Both the position numbers and the translations under genes were made by a program. DNA of 64,000 nucleotides from Phytophthora sp. 'mugwort' (lineage: Eukaryota; Oomycota; Peronosporomycetes; Peronosporales; Peronosporaceae): contig JAUCEF010000007.1 in the NCBI GenBank assembly GCA_033558025.1, positions 7,316,001 to 7,380,000 on the forward strand, given 5' to 3'. Below the pieces are notes generated by a model. It did no database searches. It had not been told where the DNA came from and saw only the letters and a list, made by a program, of their open reading frames with translations. Every line of letters starts with the position of its first letter. Position 1 is the stretch's first letter. This document shows, in pieces, positions 1 to 9,536 of this stretch.

Positions 1-3000
1 GCACAGCTTAATGTCACTCTCGGAAACGTCAGGCAGATCGAACTCATCGTGACACAGTTTCATCAGCTCGTGCTTCAGATCGAAAATGGTCGCTGAGATA
101 CTTAATCGCACGGACACCTTCATCGGAGTCACCCCGTTCGCAAGCATCAACTGCACCGTCACTGTGTTATGCTTGGGTTCCGGTAACGGTACCTGGAGGA
201 AGGTGAAGGGCTCAAATCGTGCCGACTTAAAGCTGCACACACTGCATGTCAGCAGCGACTTGTACTGGCCCGTGAACAAGGCAACAATGATTGAAACCTC
301 ACGCCTCAGATGATTGCGCCACCATTCATCCGCAAGGTCTGCATCGTAGCGGCCATCACTATCAGGCTGCTCGATATAAGGTTTGTCCTGAATGCGGTTC
401 AGGTCCTCGCTTAATCCGCTCAGTAAAAACGCAAGAAGCTCCTGAGCGTCTTGCTGGTCGTTGCCGCGAAATACTTCGTTGAATTTACCAATGGACTTCT
501 TGAAGTTTCGGGGGGAAATCGACTTCTGTTTCACACACCACATGTCTTCTGCGAGCTTGCCATACACCTCCGCCAGCTTACCTTGCAGTCCCAACGTGCT
601 GGTACGGTTAATGTCTTCTAAATACATTCCTGAGAGGAAGTATTCAGCCAACAGTTTCGTGTTAGTAAGGCACTGCAAGGCAGAGTTCATGTAGCATGTG
701 TTGCCAAGATTTGCTAACCCAACAGAGCCTCCCGATCGCATCCGACGTGGGAGGGCGAGTTCCTGTTTCCGACAAATTCCTTCTTCAGACGGTACAGAAG
801 ATAAAGCATCTTCCACATCGTCGATATCGTCTTCCACTTTAACATCCGTGTCATTTTCCTTTCCCTTTGATTTCTTCCTCGAAGTTTTCTTCTTTGTCTC
901 GGCTTTCCAGATGTCCAGGATAGGCTCACCGTCACCAGCAACTACAACCTGACGCTGCACTTCTGGACCACCACCGTACCATAACTTAAGCGCCATCCAC
1001 AACTGCTCGCAAATGATGACGTAGTGGCGGCCAAGCTTAATCTCATCGGATGTCTTCAGAATTCGGTCGCGACGATCACTCGTGAGCAGCGGGTAGTTAT
1101 TAATGCACTTCGGGCGGATAATCTCTCCCTTGAGATTTTTCATGTAGTTGTCTTTGTGGGCGGTGCTTCCACCATTGACCTGGATCTTTGACGTGCTAGG
1201 AGTGGAAGTAGCGCTCGTTGTAGGGTTCGTAACAGGAGGCGAAAGTAGTAGCGACTCCTTCACTTGAATCTTAATGTACCTGCACCAGTGAATATACCAC
1301 TTGCGTTCAAGCAGATACCACCGATCGTCCTCCACTAACGTAGAGGGGTCGTACGGGGTGTAGCAACCCGTTGCGATCAACAACTCTTCCTCCTTAGTTG
1401 CCGGAACGAGACCAAGATCGATAAATGCCACCTCGCGCATGATCCGCAACGTTGCCATCTCGTACGTCTGCTTGATTGTCCATGCAATAAACTCTTCCAG
1501 CGTTAGTGTAAGAACCTTGGTTTGCGTTGAAGACGAACTTGCGTCCCCTACGCTTCTCCTCTTTCCAAAGCCCTTCATGATGCCATCTACGAAAATGCCC
1601 AACTCAGAGCCCGAAACCGACGGTGTTCTTGCACCCATGCTCTCAATCAAAGATGACGACGACGAACTCTTCGTAGCGTTCAGCGCTGGGTGCTTCTTCT
1701 CAATAAGTGCCGTGATCTGACTCTCCAACTCCGGGTTCTGCGTAATGTCCAGCCGAAGCATAGCATAGATATCCTCTCGCGTCATGTACAAGCCATCCTC
1801 AATGCTCGCAAAAAGCTTGAACGCAAAGCCAGCCTTCTCCTTGGTGGTGCCTCGGCAAGCAATTGACAATGCACTAACGAAGCTGAACACGTCAATGTCA
1901 GATCCGTTCGCGCGCGAGCCAAAGCTGGTAAACACGCGACAAAACCGATCCTCTGACATTTCCAGCGGGAAATCACTGGTAAGCGCGTCCACATCCACCG
2001 CATCACCGCCTCCAGAGGCGCGGTAGTTGTTGAAGGCATCCTGTAAGACGGCTACCTCCTTCGCATTAAAGTGCGTCTCATTAGCAAGGATCTTCTGTTG
2101 TACTGCAGGGTTGAATTCCTCTTGCGATTCCAGAAGCTGCGGGTCCGCAGTCTCACACAAAATATCGGCAAAAGACGCCATCCAGTCCACAAGAGTATGG
2201 TATGCCTTGAGCTCCGGCACAATCTTAATGAACTCCTCACAGCTCATGCGCACGCGGCCCTGATCAAAGCCTTCACTCAGCAAACGACGGTATTCCGGCC
2301 GATCCAGCACGTGTCTTCCATGAAGCGATACCAGAAAGTTGCTGAGTCCTGTACTCTGCACTTTTCCTGCATGATCTAGATCGCACATGTTGAAGACAAG
2401 TTGAAGCTGGTCCTCCATCGTACCACAGCGTAAAATTGCCACTGCGCGCAGGAATTCGTCCATATTAATGTCAGATCCTTGACGGTCGGACACGGCTTTC
2501 ATAAAGCGCATTGCGAAGCTCGACGGCATGTCAGGAAAAACACCGAGGATGTCCCTACGAAAAGAAGCCCGGCTAATACAAATCTGCGATCCAGCCGTGT
2601 GCATAATGACACTATGACGGTTTCCAAGCTCATCTGTAGTACTGCCCTTCGAAGGTTCTCCAGCACTAGCTGAGGTCGTCGTCACATCCTTGACTGGAGA
2701 CGTAGGGGGTCGTCCGCTTGGCGCTCCCGACGAAGTTGGGGCGGCGCTACCCATAGAGTTGCGCGAATTCTCAGCATCCGTCTTATGTCCGCCGGAAGTA
2801 TTTCCATGGTATAAATATTTGGAGGAGCACAGTCGCTTGAATGCAGTTGAGAAATCCTCCAGTAGCTCTGGTGGTAGCATGTTTTTCATCCTCTCCGACT
2901 CAAGTTCCTTCTTGTGTCGCTGCAGCTTGCGCTCATACGACTCCATGTGCGCATACACCTCCAAAAAGTTGAACAGCGGTACACGGATCAGCGGTCGGAT

Positions 3001-3855
3001 GTCCAGCACCTCGTTGATATACTTTTCCAGCTCACTGCGTCGCTGTTCCACGACACTTTGATGACGATTGCGGAACACATGGCGCTTGGGAAAATACAAT
3101 TGCTTGACCTGCGAGCTGGTCCTCTTGAGGCGTTCGTGGAGCTCTCGGAAGTCCGAATAGCGTTTGCGGATGAGCCATTGAAGTCCTCCCCGCAGCCTCA
3201 CCTCGACCGAAAAGATCGTGTGTGTTGTCTTGTCAATCTCCGCCGCTGTGACTCCATCTGTGGGCAGCGTCACACTCTCGATCTCAAAAGATGGTGCGGA
3301 TCCAGACGACGGACTCGAGTAAGCCGACTCACCCGTTTCTCTCTCTCTTGAGCGTAGGCCAATTAGCTCGCTAGAAGTGTGGGACCGCTCCAATGTTGGG
3401 GCGGAGCGCGTGCTGCCGACCCTAAGTAGCTGCGGCATGGCGTCCTCCGCCCTGGGAGACGTGGCATTGTTGGCGCTGGACTCCTGTCGCTTCGTCGTGA
3501 CGATGACGCTCGGCATGTCATTGGCCACGCGGTCGCTAGAAGACGAGGAGGACGACGGGGACGGCGACAGGGCGGCGTCTAGCGGAGTGGGCGCGTTGGG
3601 GGCGGACGCGGAGGCCGCCGCATCCCCATTAGTGCCGCGCAAACTGAGCTCTGAGGCCGAGGAGAGCGACACGACGTCCTCTTCCTCTTCGGCGATGGAG
3701 GTCACGCGCGCGCTGTTGGCGCCATCGTCGTCGCCGCTGCTGGTGCCGGCGTCGTCTCGACGCAGAGTCAGATCGTACGCTGGCAAGCTCGCGGTCTTGC
3801 GCAGCGTCGGCGTCGCGGGCGGCGGCGCTGGCGGCTCCGTCGTCGATTTCTCCAT
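1..3855 (-). CDS. PX-EF-hand-DUSP ubiquitin-specific protease (C-terminus beyond window)
   Basis: Deubiquitinase of the USP (peptidase C19) family. The frame is open from the ATG at 3855 down to base 1 with no stop, giving 1285 codons, so the C-terminus with the catalytic His box lies outside. Domains in order: acidic Ser-rich N-terminus; PX phosphoinositide-binding domain (about 195-305, RKRYSDF at 230-236); EF-hand-like region (about 430-640, including DLDHAGK); DUSP domain (about 830-985, RWYLLERKW and WYGG motifs); then the USP Cys box ANLGNTCYMNSALQ with the nucleophile at about Cys1054 (codon 694-696) and the QQDAQELL box. EF-hand plus DUSP resembles human USP32; the N-terminal PX adds membrane-lipid targeting. 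No intron is needed across 3.9 kb. The family call is firm; the substrate is unknown. Confidence 0.93.
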   Translation of the reverse strand, partial: MEKSTTEPPAPPPATPTLRKTASLPAYDLTLRRDDAGTSSGDDDGANSARVTSIAEEEEDVVSLSSASELSLRGTNGDAAASASAPNAPTPLDAALSPSPSSSSSSSDRVANDMPSVIVTTKRQESSANNATSPRAEDAMPQLLRVGSTRSAPTLERSHTSSELIGLRSRERETGESAYSSPSSGSAPSFEIESVTLPTDGVTAAEIDKTTHTIFSVEVRLRGGLQWLIRKRYSDFRELHERLKRTSSQVKQLYFPKRHVFRNRHQSVVEQRRSELEKYINEVLDIRPLIRVPLFNFLEVYAHMESYERKLQRHKKELESERMKNMLPPELLEDFSTAFKRLCSSKYLYHGNTSGGHKTDAENSRNSMGSAAPTSSGAPSGRPPTSPVKDVTTTSASAGEPSKGSTTDELGNRHSVIMHTAGSQICISRASFRRDILGVFPDMPSSFAMRFMKAVSDRQGSDINMDEFLRAVAILRCGTMEDQLQLVFNMCDLDHAGKVQSTGLSNFLVSLHGRHVLDRPEYRRLLSEGFDQGRVRMSCEEFIKIVPELKAYHTLVDWMASFADILCETADPQLLESQEEFNPAVQQKILANETHFNAKEVAVLQDAFNNYRASGGGDAVDVDALTSDFPLEMSEDRFCRVFTSFGSRANGSDIDVFSFVSALSIACRGTTKEKAGFAFKLFASIEDGLYMTREDIYAMLRLDITQNPELESQITALIEKKHPALNATKSSSSSSLIESMGARTPSVSGSELGIFVDGIMKGFGKRRSVGDASSSSTQTKVLTLTLEEFIAWTIKQTYEMATLRIMREVAFIDLGLVPATKEEELLIATGCYTPYDPSTLVEDDRWYLLERKWYIHWCRYIKIQVKESLLLSPPVTNPTTSATSTPSTSKIQVNGGSTAHKDNYMKNLKGEIIRPKCINNYPLLTSDRRDRILKTSDEIKLGRHYVIICEQLWMALKLWYGGGPEVQRQVVVAGDGEPILDIWKAETKKKTSRKKSKGKENDTDVKVEDDIDDVEDALSSVPSEEGICRKQELALPRRMRSGGSVGLANLGNTCYMNSALQCLTNTKLLAEYFLSGMYLEDINRTSTLGLQGKLAEVYGKLAEDMWCVKQKSISPRNFKKSIGKFNEVFRGNDQQDAQELLAFLLSGLSEDLNRIQDKPYIEQPDSDGRYDADLADEWWRNHLRREVSIIVALFTGQYKSLLTCSVCSFKSARFEPFTFLQVPLPEPKHNTVTVQLMLANGVTPMKVSVRLSISATIFDLKHELMKLCHDEFDLPDVSESDIKLC

Positions 3856-3912
3856 GGCGAGAGGCGAGAGCCTTAGAGGCGGAAGATGATGCGCGCTGGA
3901 GTGCGGAATGCA

Positions 3913-3919
3913 AGAGTGA
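3913..3919 (-). promoter_or_regulatory. Initiator-like motif of the USP gene
   Basis: The minus strand reads TCACTCT, an exact match to the oomycete initiator TCAYTYY, 57 bp upstream of the USP start codon. The motif is short and will occur by chance, so the position relative to the ATG is the main support. Confidence 0.4.
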
Positions 3920-4511
3920 TGGTCGCGCGAGTTGAGGCTGAAGACTTCCGCGCGCACGCGCCGGTCTCTTCTAGTGTGTGAGCCTTTTGCTGTTGTTCGG
4001 TTTCCCCCTCCCTCGAGCGAAAGACCCCTGCTCTTGTCGTTCAAACGTCTTGTTTGGCCTCCTATTTTGGTAAATTTCAACATAACTTACCGAACAGCAT
4101 AATCGGCTCTGGATTTACGAGAGGTACAGAAAAGAGCACATTTCAACAACGCTACTGTAACATAGAGAGCTCTTCGATGTGTCGACGCCACGTTTGTCTT
4201 AAACTCTGTGGTCCCGCCACGTCTGCATTTAAGACGAGTTACGCGAAACGAGATTAATGTCGGGGCAGCAGCACGACAAATACACAAGATGCAGTACATA
4301 TATGCTGGATAAAAGGTTTCATGCTCTATTCTTCTTCAAGCTTCCGATTGGTCAATATCCGCCTTGTCGTCGATCGCAGTTGAAGCAAGCCTCTCTTGAT
4401 AGTCGCAGTTGGCAATCGGAGCCCAAGCGGAATTATTGCAGCTGGGGGGCAGCACGAGGACAATGGCGATGCTTTCAATGGTCTAACAGCAGAATTAGTA
4501 TTGAAATAGAA
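3920..4511. other. Intergenic spacer, no gene seen
   Basis: Spacer between the USP gene and the 3' end of the TBC1D31 gene, both on the minus strand. Short open frames on both strands show no recognisable domain and no homopeptide bias. Nothing else is supported. Confidence 0.6.
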
Positions 4512-7500
4512 TTACACGTCGTCTTCGCTGTCCGTGTCAAAGCTTGAAAGCTCCAGCAGCCGTTTGGCGCGCTGCAGGAGCTTGGCGCGGTCGTCTTCGA
4601 TGGTCTCGTCCTCCTCCTGGTCGCTGTCGTGGCGGACGTCGAGTGATTCGTCGAAGCTCTCCTCCTCCTCCTTCTCTTCGTCGCTGAAGTCGTCAAAACG
4701 GATGCCCAGCTTCTTCTCAAGCTCGGCAATCGGCCGCTGGAGAGCGTCCATCATGCTCGAGCTCGCGTACTCTTCGCTGTCGCAGTCAGAATCCTCATAC
4801 TGATTGGTCTGAGGGTCGAAATTCATTCGTGGAGTATATGCAGCCTCTTTCGCTGGGGTGAATTCTCGCGTAGCAGCTTGAGGTGTGGACAGATTTTCAC
4901 TCTTCGTCTTCGAGACGTTTCGGGCAGCTTGCGGTGTCAATCCACCTTCATTCTCTGCCAGTGAAAAGTTCCGCGCAGGTCGAGGAGTGGACAAGGCTTC
5001 CTCTTGCACCTGAGAAAAGTCGAGCGTAGCTCGTGGCGTGAACACTGCTTCTTCGCTCTCCACCGAGAAATTCCGGTCGAGTTGGGGTGTAGATACGCCT
5101 TCATCTTGAGGTTGTCGAGCTGCGAGAGGTGTCAATATCTCGTCATCGCGCATCTGTTCTTGCAAATCGTCTCGCATAAGCTGCGGCGTGTGAATAGCTT
5201 CGTTTTTATTCTTTGAGAACTCACGGACGACTTGAGGAGAGGGTCGTTGTGGGGTACTGAACCTCGCGGCATGTAGGTCTTGGTTTCTCGCTTCATCCCG
5301 GGTCTGAAAGATGCCCGTGTATTGCTTTGCTCCATCGCTGCGAGTGGAACTCGCCTCGCTAGCAGCAATCTCCCCTTCTGCATGTCCGTCCACGCTATGA
5401 CCACCGCTGTGACTAGTGCTCACGCTGCTGCTAACGTTGCCCAACGCCTTTTCCAGTAAACTCATTTCCGCCATTGTTCTTCGCATGGAAGCACTAACAA
5501 AGCTCATGTTGCTTCCACTGCTTGATGACTCCTGCTGTGGTGTGCCAGTGGCAAATTTTGCCGAGGCGTAGTCTGGAGTGTGTGGAGGAGATTCATTTCC
5601 TTCACTCGCGTTGTCTACGATGCCATCACTGGTAGGAAGATTCCAACGTCTAGGGACTTCCTCTCTGTCAGAATCAGAGCTGTCAACAAGAGAACGTCGA
5701 TCGTGGCTCCTATCGCCATATTCTCGTTCATTTACGGCCGCTGTTTCACGAGGAGCAAACTCTCTTGAGTGATGTCGAGAATCCCTGTCTTCCATTTCCG
5801 GAGCACGAGCATTAGAACTGCTGGGGGCGCGCTTCTGGGAAGACATGTGGGCATCTGTATTGCTGTTGATTTCATGATCCAACTCGACGTGCTCTTGTTC
5901 CTCAATCCGGCGAGCGCGTCTAGCAGTTTCTAGTTCCAGCAGCTCTTTGTCTTTCGCAAGCTGCTGATCCAATAGTCTATTCTCCAATTCCTGACGAACG
6001 CGCTTCTCTTGACTCAAAAGCGCGAGCTCCTCGCGCCGACGCAGCTTCAGCTTCGCTTTGCGCGCCTGCTCTTCATCCTCCCTCTTCCAGCTCTCAAATT
6101 TCAGCATATCTTGCAGTTCTTGTTGCTTCACTCGAGTCTCAAACTCTGTACGAATACGTGACAATCTCTCTTCCATTTCGCGCTGCTTGTGGATTCCTTG
6201 AACCCGATCGTGCGTCTCAAATTCAACTCGTTGCAAATCTTCTTCTTGCTTGCGAGACGAAATCTCAAACTCCATACGCTCCTTCTGCATTGCAAGGGTG
6301 CTTTCCAGACGCTGGTACTCCGTTTGAAGCATTTTTGAGGCCTCTTCCAGCGTCTCATGGGCTGATGTCTCCATATTGCTGAGATGCTGCAGCCTTCGCT
6401 TTCGAGTCTCATAGTCGAGCGTTTTAAACTGAAGTATCCTCTCCTTTTCAGCAGCTATGGCTTCTTTTTGCCGACGTTCTTCGGCCTCGAGAACCAATTT
6501 TCTTTCCTTCATCCATTTTTCATGTTTAGCCTTGAGCTTTCCCGATTCTTCTTCAATCTGATCGAAAAGTGTTTGTTTATGAGCCAGTTCGGCCTCCTCT
6601 AAAGCGATACGATTGCGTTCCTGGCATCATAGTACCATAACAATAAGTGAGTGCGGTACCCCCATTAACACCAGCCCAAACAGTTGACTTACGCTGATTT
6701 GAAAGTCCACAACAAATCTTGGGTAGTGCGCAAAAGCAGGGTACTGTCCTCTCGACAGTGGCCAATACGGTCCGTGACCTGGTGTGGTCTTCTCAGTGGC
6801 TGCTGGGTCTTCAATTGCTGTAAACTCGCTCAGATCCAGCTTTTCGCGCATGTTCATCATTAACTGAACAAATTTTTGAATGTCAATTGCATTCTGCTGA
6901 TGGAAAAACTGTTTAATCGAAAACCGATCGCAGGCAGCAAGGAGGGCTGTGCGGAAGTAGGACAGATACGCCAGGACAGCCAAATAGATCAGCTGAGGAG
7001 TGTCCGTGAATGTAAAAAGGTGGTCCCATAGACACATCCACTCGTCTTCGCTCAGCACTTCTGTGAAAATAGTCTTAAGTAAACTCCAAGCGAACGTTTC
7101 CGATGTCACTTGGTAGCGTGTAAAGTGATCATACAACTGAGCGTCGCGTCGAGCCAAGTGTTTTTCGATTGCACTCACGGCAAATACGGGTGGATACGGC
7201 AGACTGATGAGGAAATCGCCGCACCAGTGCAGCAGGACGCTGACGCTTGCTTCAAAAGCTGCCAGATCATTCTCCCGGAAGATTTTGACGAACGGATACA
7301 CAATAGCAGGCAGGTAACTGGCTTCACCAAAGGCTGGACACCAATAAACAATCGCCGAAAGAAGGCGGTGAAGACGCCGAAAGAGGCGGCCATCTTGTAG
7401 CGGATACTGGTCATTTAGTCGAACAAATATCGGATGTTTGCCTTTCGCCACCAATGAGCGAAAAGCTTCTTCGTTCTTGGGCAGGCGAAGAAGGAATCGC

Positions 7501-9269
7501 CAAACGAGAACGCGGTACTTTGAAGGGTACATGCCATTGCACTTCAAGCTCCCAACGAGATGCTTGCGATTAACTTCGATTTCTTGAGCTGTCAATTGAG
7601 CGGGTGGACGTGTTAAAGGACTCATGCGTCGAGTCCGGACTCTCCCCCGTAACGTTGAAGACTCAGTATTCTGCACTGGTACACTGAATGACCCTCCTGT
7701 CGCTTGAATTCGTGCTCGTGTGGCACGCGATGGTCGCTTGAGCGGCGATTCAGCTGCAGTATCACCTCGTGTCTGCGTAGGAGAACGACCGACACGTCTT
7801 GCGTAATTTACTCCAAACAAGCTATCAATCAGCTTTGAAGGGACTGGGCGGCTTTGGCCTGATGAATGTATCTCCACTTGATTAAAGTCTGCAGCTGGTT
7901 CATTATCGTAAGAAACTGTCACACCTTGCAAACCAGATCGAGTGCGTAAGCGAGCATGCTCTCCTAGCTCAACCCAACCTTCTTTTCTCCGACGTTCTTG
8001 AACACGAGCTGCCGTTTCCCGTGCGATCTCCATATCGTACAATAGCAGGAAACCGTCGCTACATACCAAGCACATTTAAATAAGCATCAATTAAAACATT
8101 GAACTCTGCCATAAAAAAAAAACTCTTGGTTTGTGTACCTTGTGGACGCCGCAAGATAGCGACCATGACATTCAGTATCAAATGCGGAAATCGTTCGGCC
8201 TCGATTGGAGATTTCTAGATTAATCTGGGGGTTCTTCGCAGCAATATCAAGGAAAAAGATCCCTCCATGATCGGCTAAGATGCTAAGCATAGTGTTATGT
8301 CCAGGTAGGAATGCGTGCTGCAAAAAAACACAGAAATAAACCCGCACAGAAAGGGTTTGAAACTCAGCACAAATTGAATCAAACACCAGTCCCTGTACCC
8401 ACTCACGCTGACGACTTGTTTGATTGGCGGAGGGAGTTCAATAATGCGAATAATTGTTTGCGACTCAAACTCCCACACGTAAATAAACGGCGCTCGTCCA
8501 CTGCAGCAATACCAACGTAACCCACCACATTAGCAATAACAACAATAATTTCCATTATTCAGAGCACAAAACCCCACCTGGCCACCAATACTTGATGGTC
8601 GTCTGAGACCGCGATCTTCTGCAGTCCGGGTGGCAGTTCCTTCTCGGGCAGTGAGAACCTGTACCTTAACGCGAGAGATTCCAGCTCCCACATCATGATA
8701 GTATCATCCTGGAAGCATACCGCGACGATCTCTCCGTTTGCCACGAACGTGGCCTCCTCCACCCCTGGACCTGCATTGAGCACTCGATACCTCGACCAGT
8801 CTTTGGTGTCCCAGAGGATCACCACGTCCTGCGAGGCAGTCAGCGCCAACTGACCCGACTTCTGGAACGATGCGCTCTTGGCCGGCAGGCGGTGGCCGCG
8901 GAGCGTGCTGATGAGCGTCTGTGACTGCACGTCGATGCAGCGCACGGTCCCATCATCGCAGGTCACGAGCAGCTCAGTCTTGCGCTGTGGGCTAAAGAAG
9001 CAACTGGTAGTGGGCACGCCGAGGTGCTGCACCAGCGAGTAGCGATTGGCCGTCACGAAGAAGACAAAGACGCGGCCGCGCTCGTCCGTGGCCGCAAGCA
9101 GTTCGCCCGACGCGTTGAAGGCCACGGCGCAGAAGGTCGTGGGCCGCTTGTCGTACGAGCTCAGAGGCAGGTTCTGCACGCATGAGAGTAGCCCTTTGCT
9201 ACTGACCAAGGGCCTGCGCGGCCAGATGACGCCGTCCTGCGTTGCGCGCAGCGCCAGCGTCTGCACCAT
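4512..9269 (-). CDS. TBC1D31: TBC1D31 (WDR67) homologue, five exons
   Basis: Exons on the minus strand: 9269-8578, 8500-8407, 8317-8139, 8058-6693, 6620-4512. The four introns are 72-89 bp, all GT-AG with matching phases, giving 1479 aa. WD40 repeats fill the first three exons and the start of exon 4; then a TBC (Rab-GAP-like) domain (KYRVLVWRFLLRLP; FVVDFQ at its end); then a long coiled coil (exon 5, residues ELAHKQTLFDQ onward) and a low-complexity acidic tail. The order WD40-TBC-coiled coil and the residue pattern match animal TBC1D31, a centriolar-satellite protein needed for ciliogenesis. Where active TBC domains have a YCQGM glutamine finger this protein has SYLPAI, so GAP activity is doubtful. 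I chose the Met at 9269 because the following residues (GVIWPRRP) align with the human N-terminus (GKIWHRKP); an in-frame ATG at 9398 is an alternative. Human TBC1D31 is about 1066 aa; the excess is in the C-terminal tail. Confidence 0.88.
4821..5262 (-). repeat. Degenerate Thr-Pro repeat in the TBC1D31 tail
   Basis: About nine copies of a roughly 14-20 residue unit centred on TPQ or TPR, often followed by A-R-N-F-S and an acidic linker (for example STPRPARNFS, FTPRATLDFS, LTPQAARNVS). Each copy offers a proline-directed phosphorylation site. Spacing varies, so the repeat is old. I know of no counterpart in the animal protein. Confidence 0.75.
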
Positions 9270-9536
9270 GACCCGCGAGGCCGAGACGTCGCGCCAAAAC
9301 GATTCAAAAAGTGCAGATTGGGCAGAAGAGCATGATCCTCTGATTAAGAGAATGCAGTCTACTAATGTATTAAGTATCGCATCGTTCTTAGTTGTCAATT
9401 GTAGTTAACCATGGTGTATATACATCATATATGACAGGCTATCAATTATACAGTGTTTATCAGTAATTGCTTGCAACTGTACTTCTCCTCGTAGAGCTCA
9501 GCACGGACACGTTGGCAAGTGAACCGATACGTGCCT
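9270..9536. promoter_or_regulatory. Divergent intergenic promoter region
   Basis: Only 267 bp separate the chosen TBC1D31 start (minus) from the transporter start (plus), so both promoters must lie here or overlap the 5' ends. The centre (about 9400-9470) is AT-rich. No clear TCAYTYY initiator was found. Confidence 0.45.

Noticed and set aside
3377..3889. 170-codon plus-strand frame opposite the USP N-terminus
   Set aside because: It overlaps a low-complexity Ser/Ala coding stretch read in reverse; the minus-strand frame continues for 1285 codons with clear domains.
9519..9536. Upstream in-frame start for the BT1 transporter
   Set aside because: The codon at 9519 is GTG; the first ATG is at 9537. 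The same reasoning moved the starts of the 13663, 62262 and 21615 genes to true ATGs.
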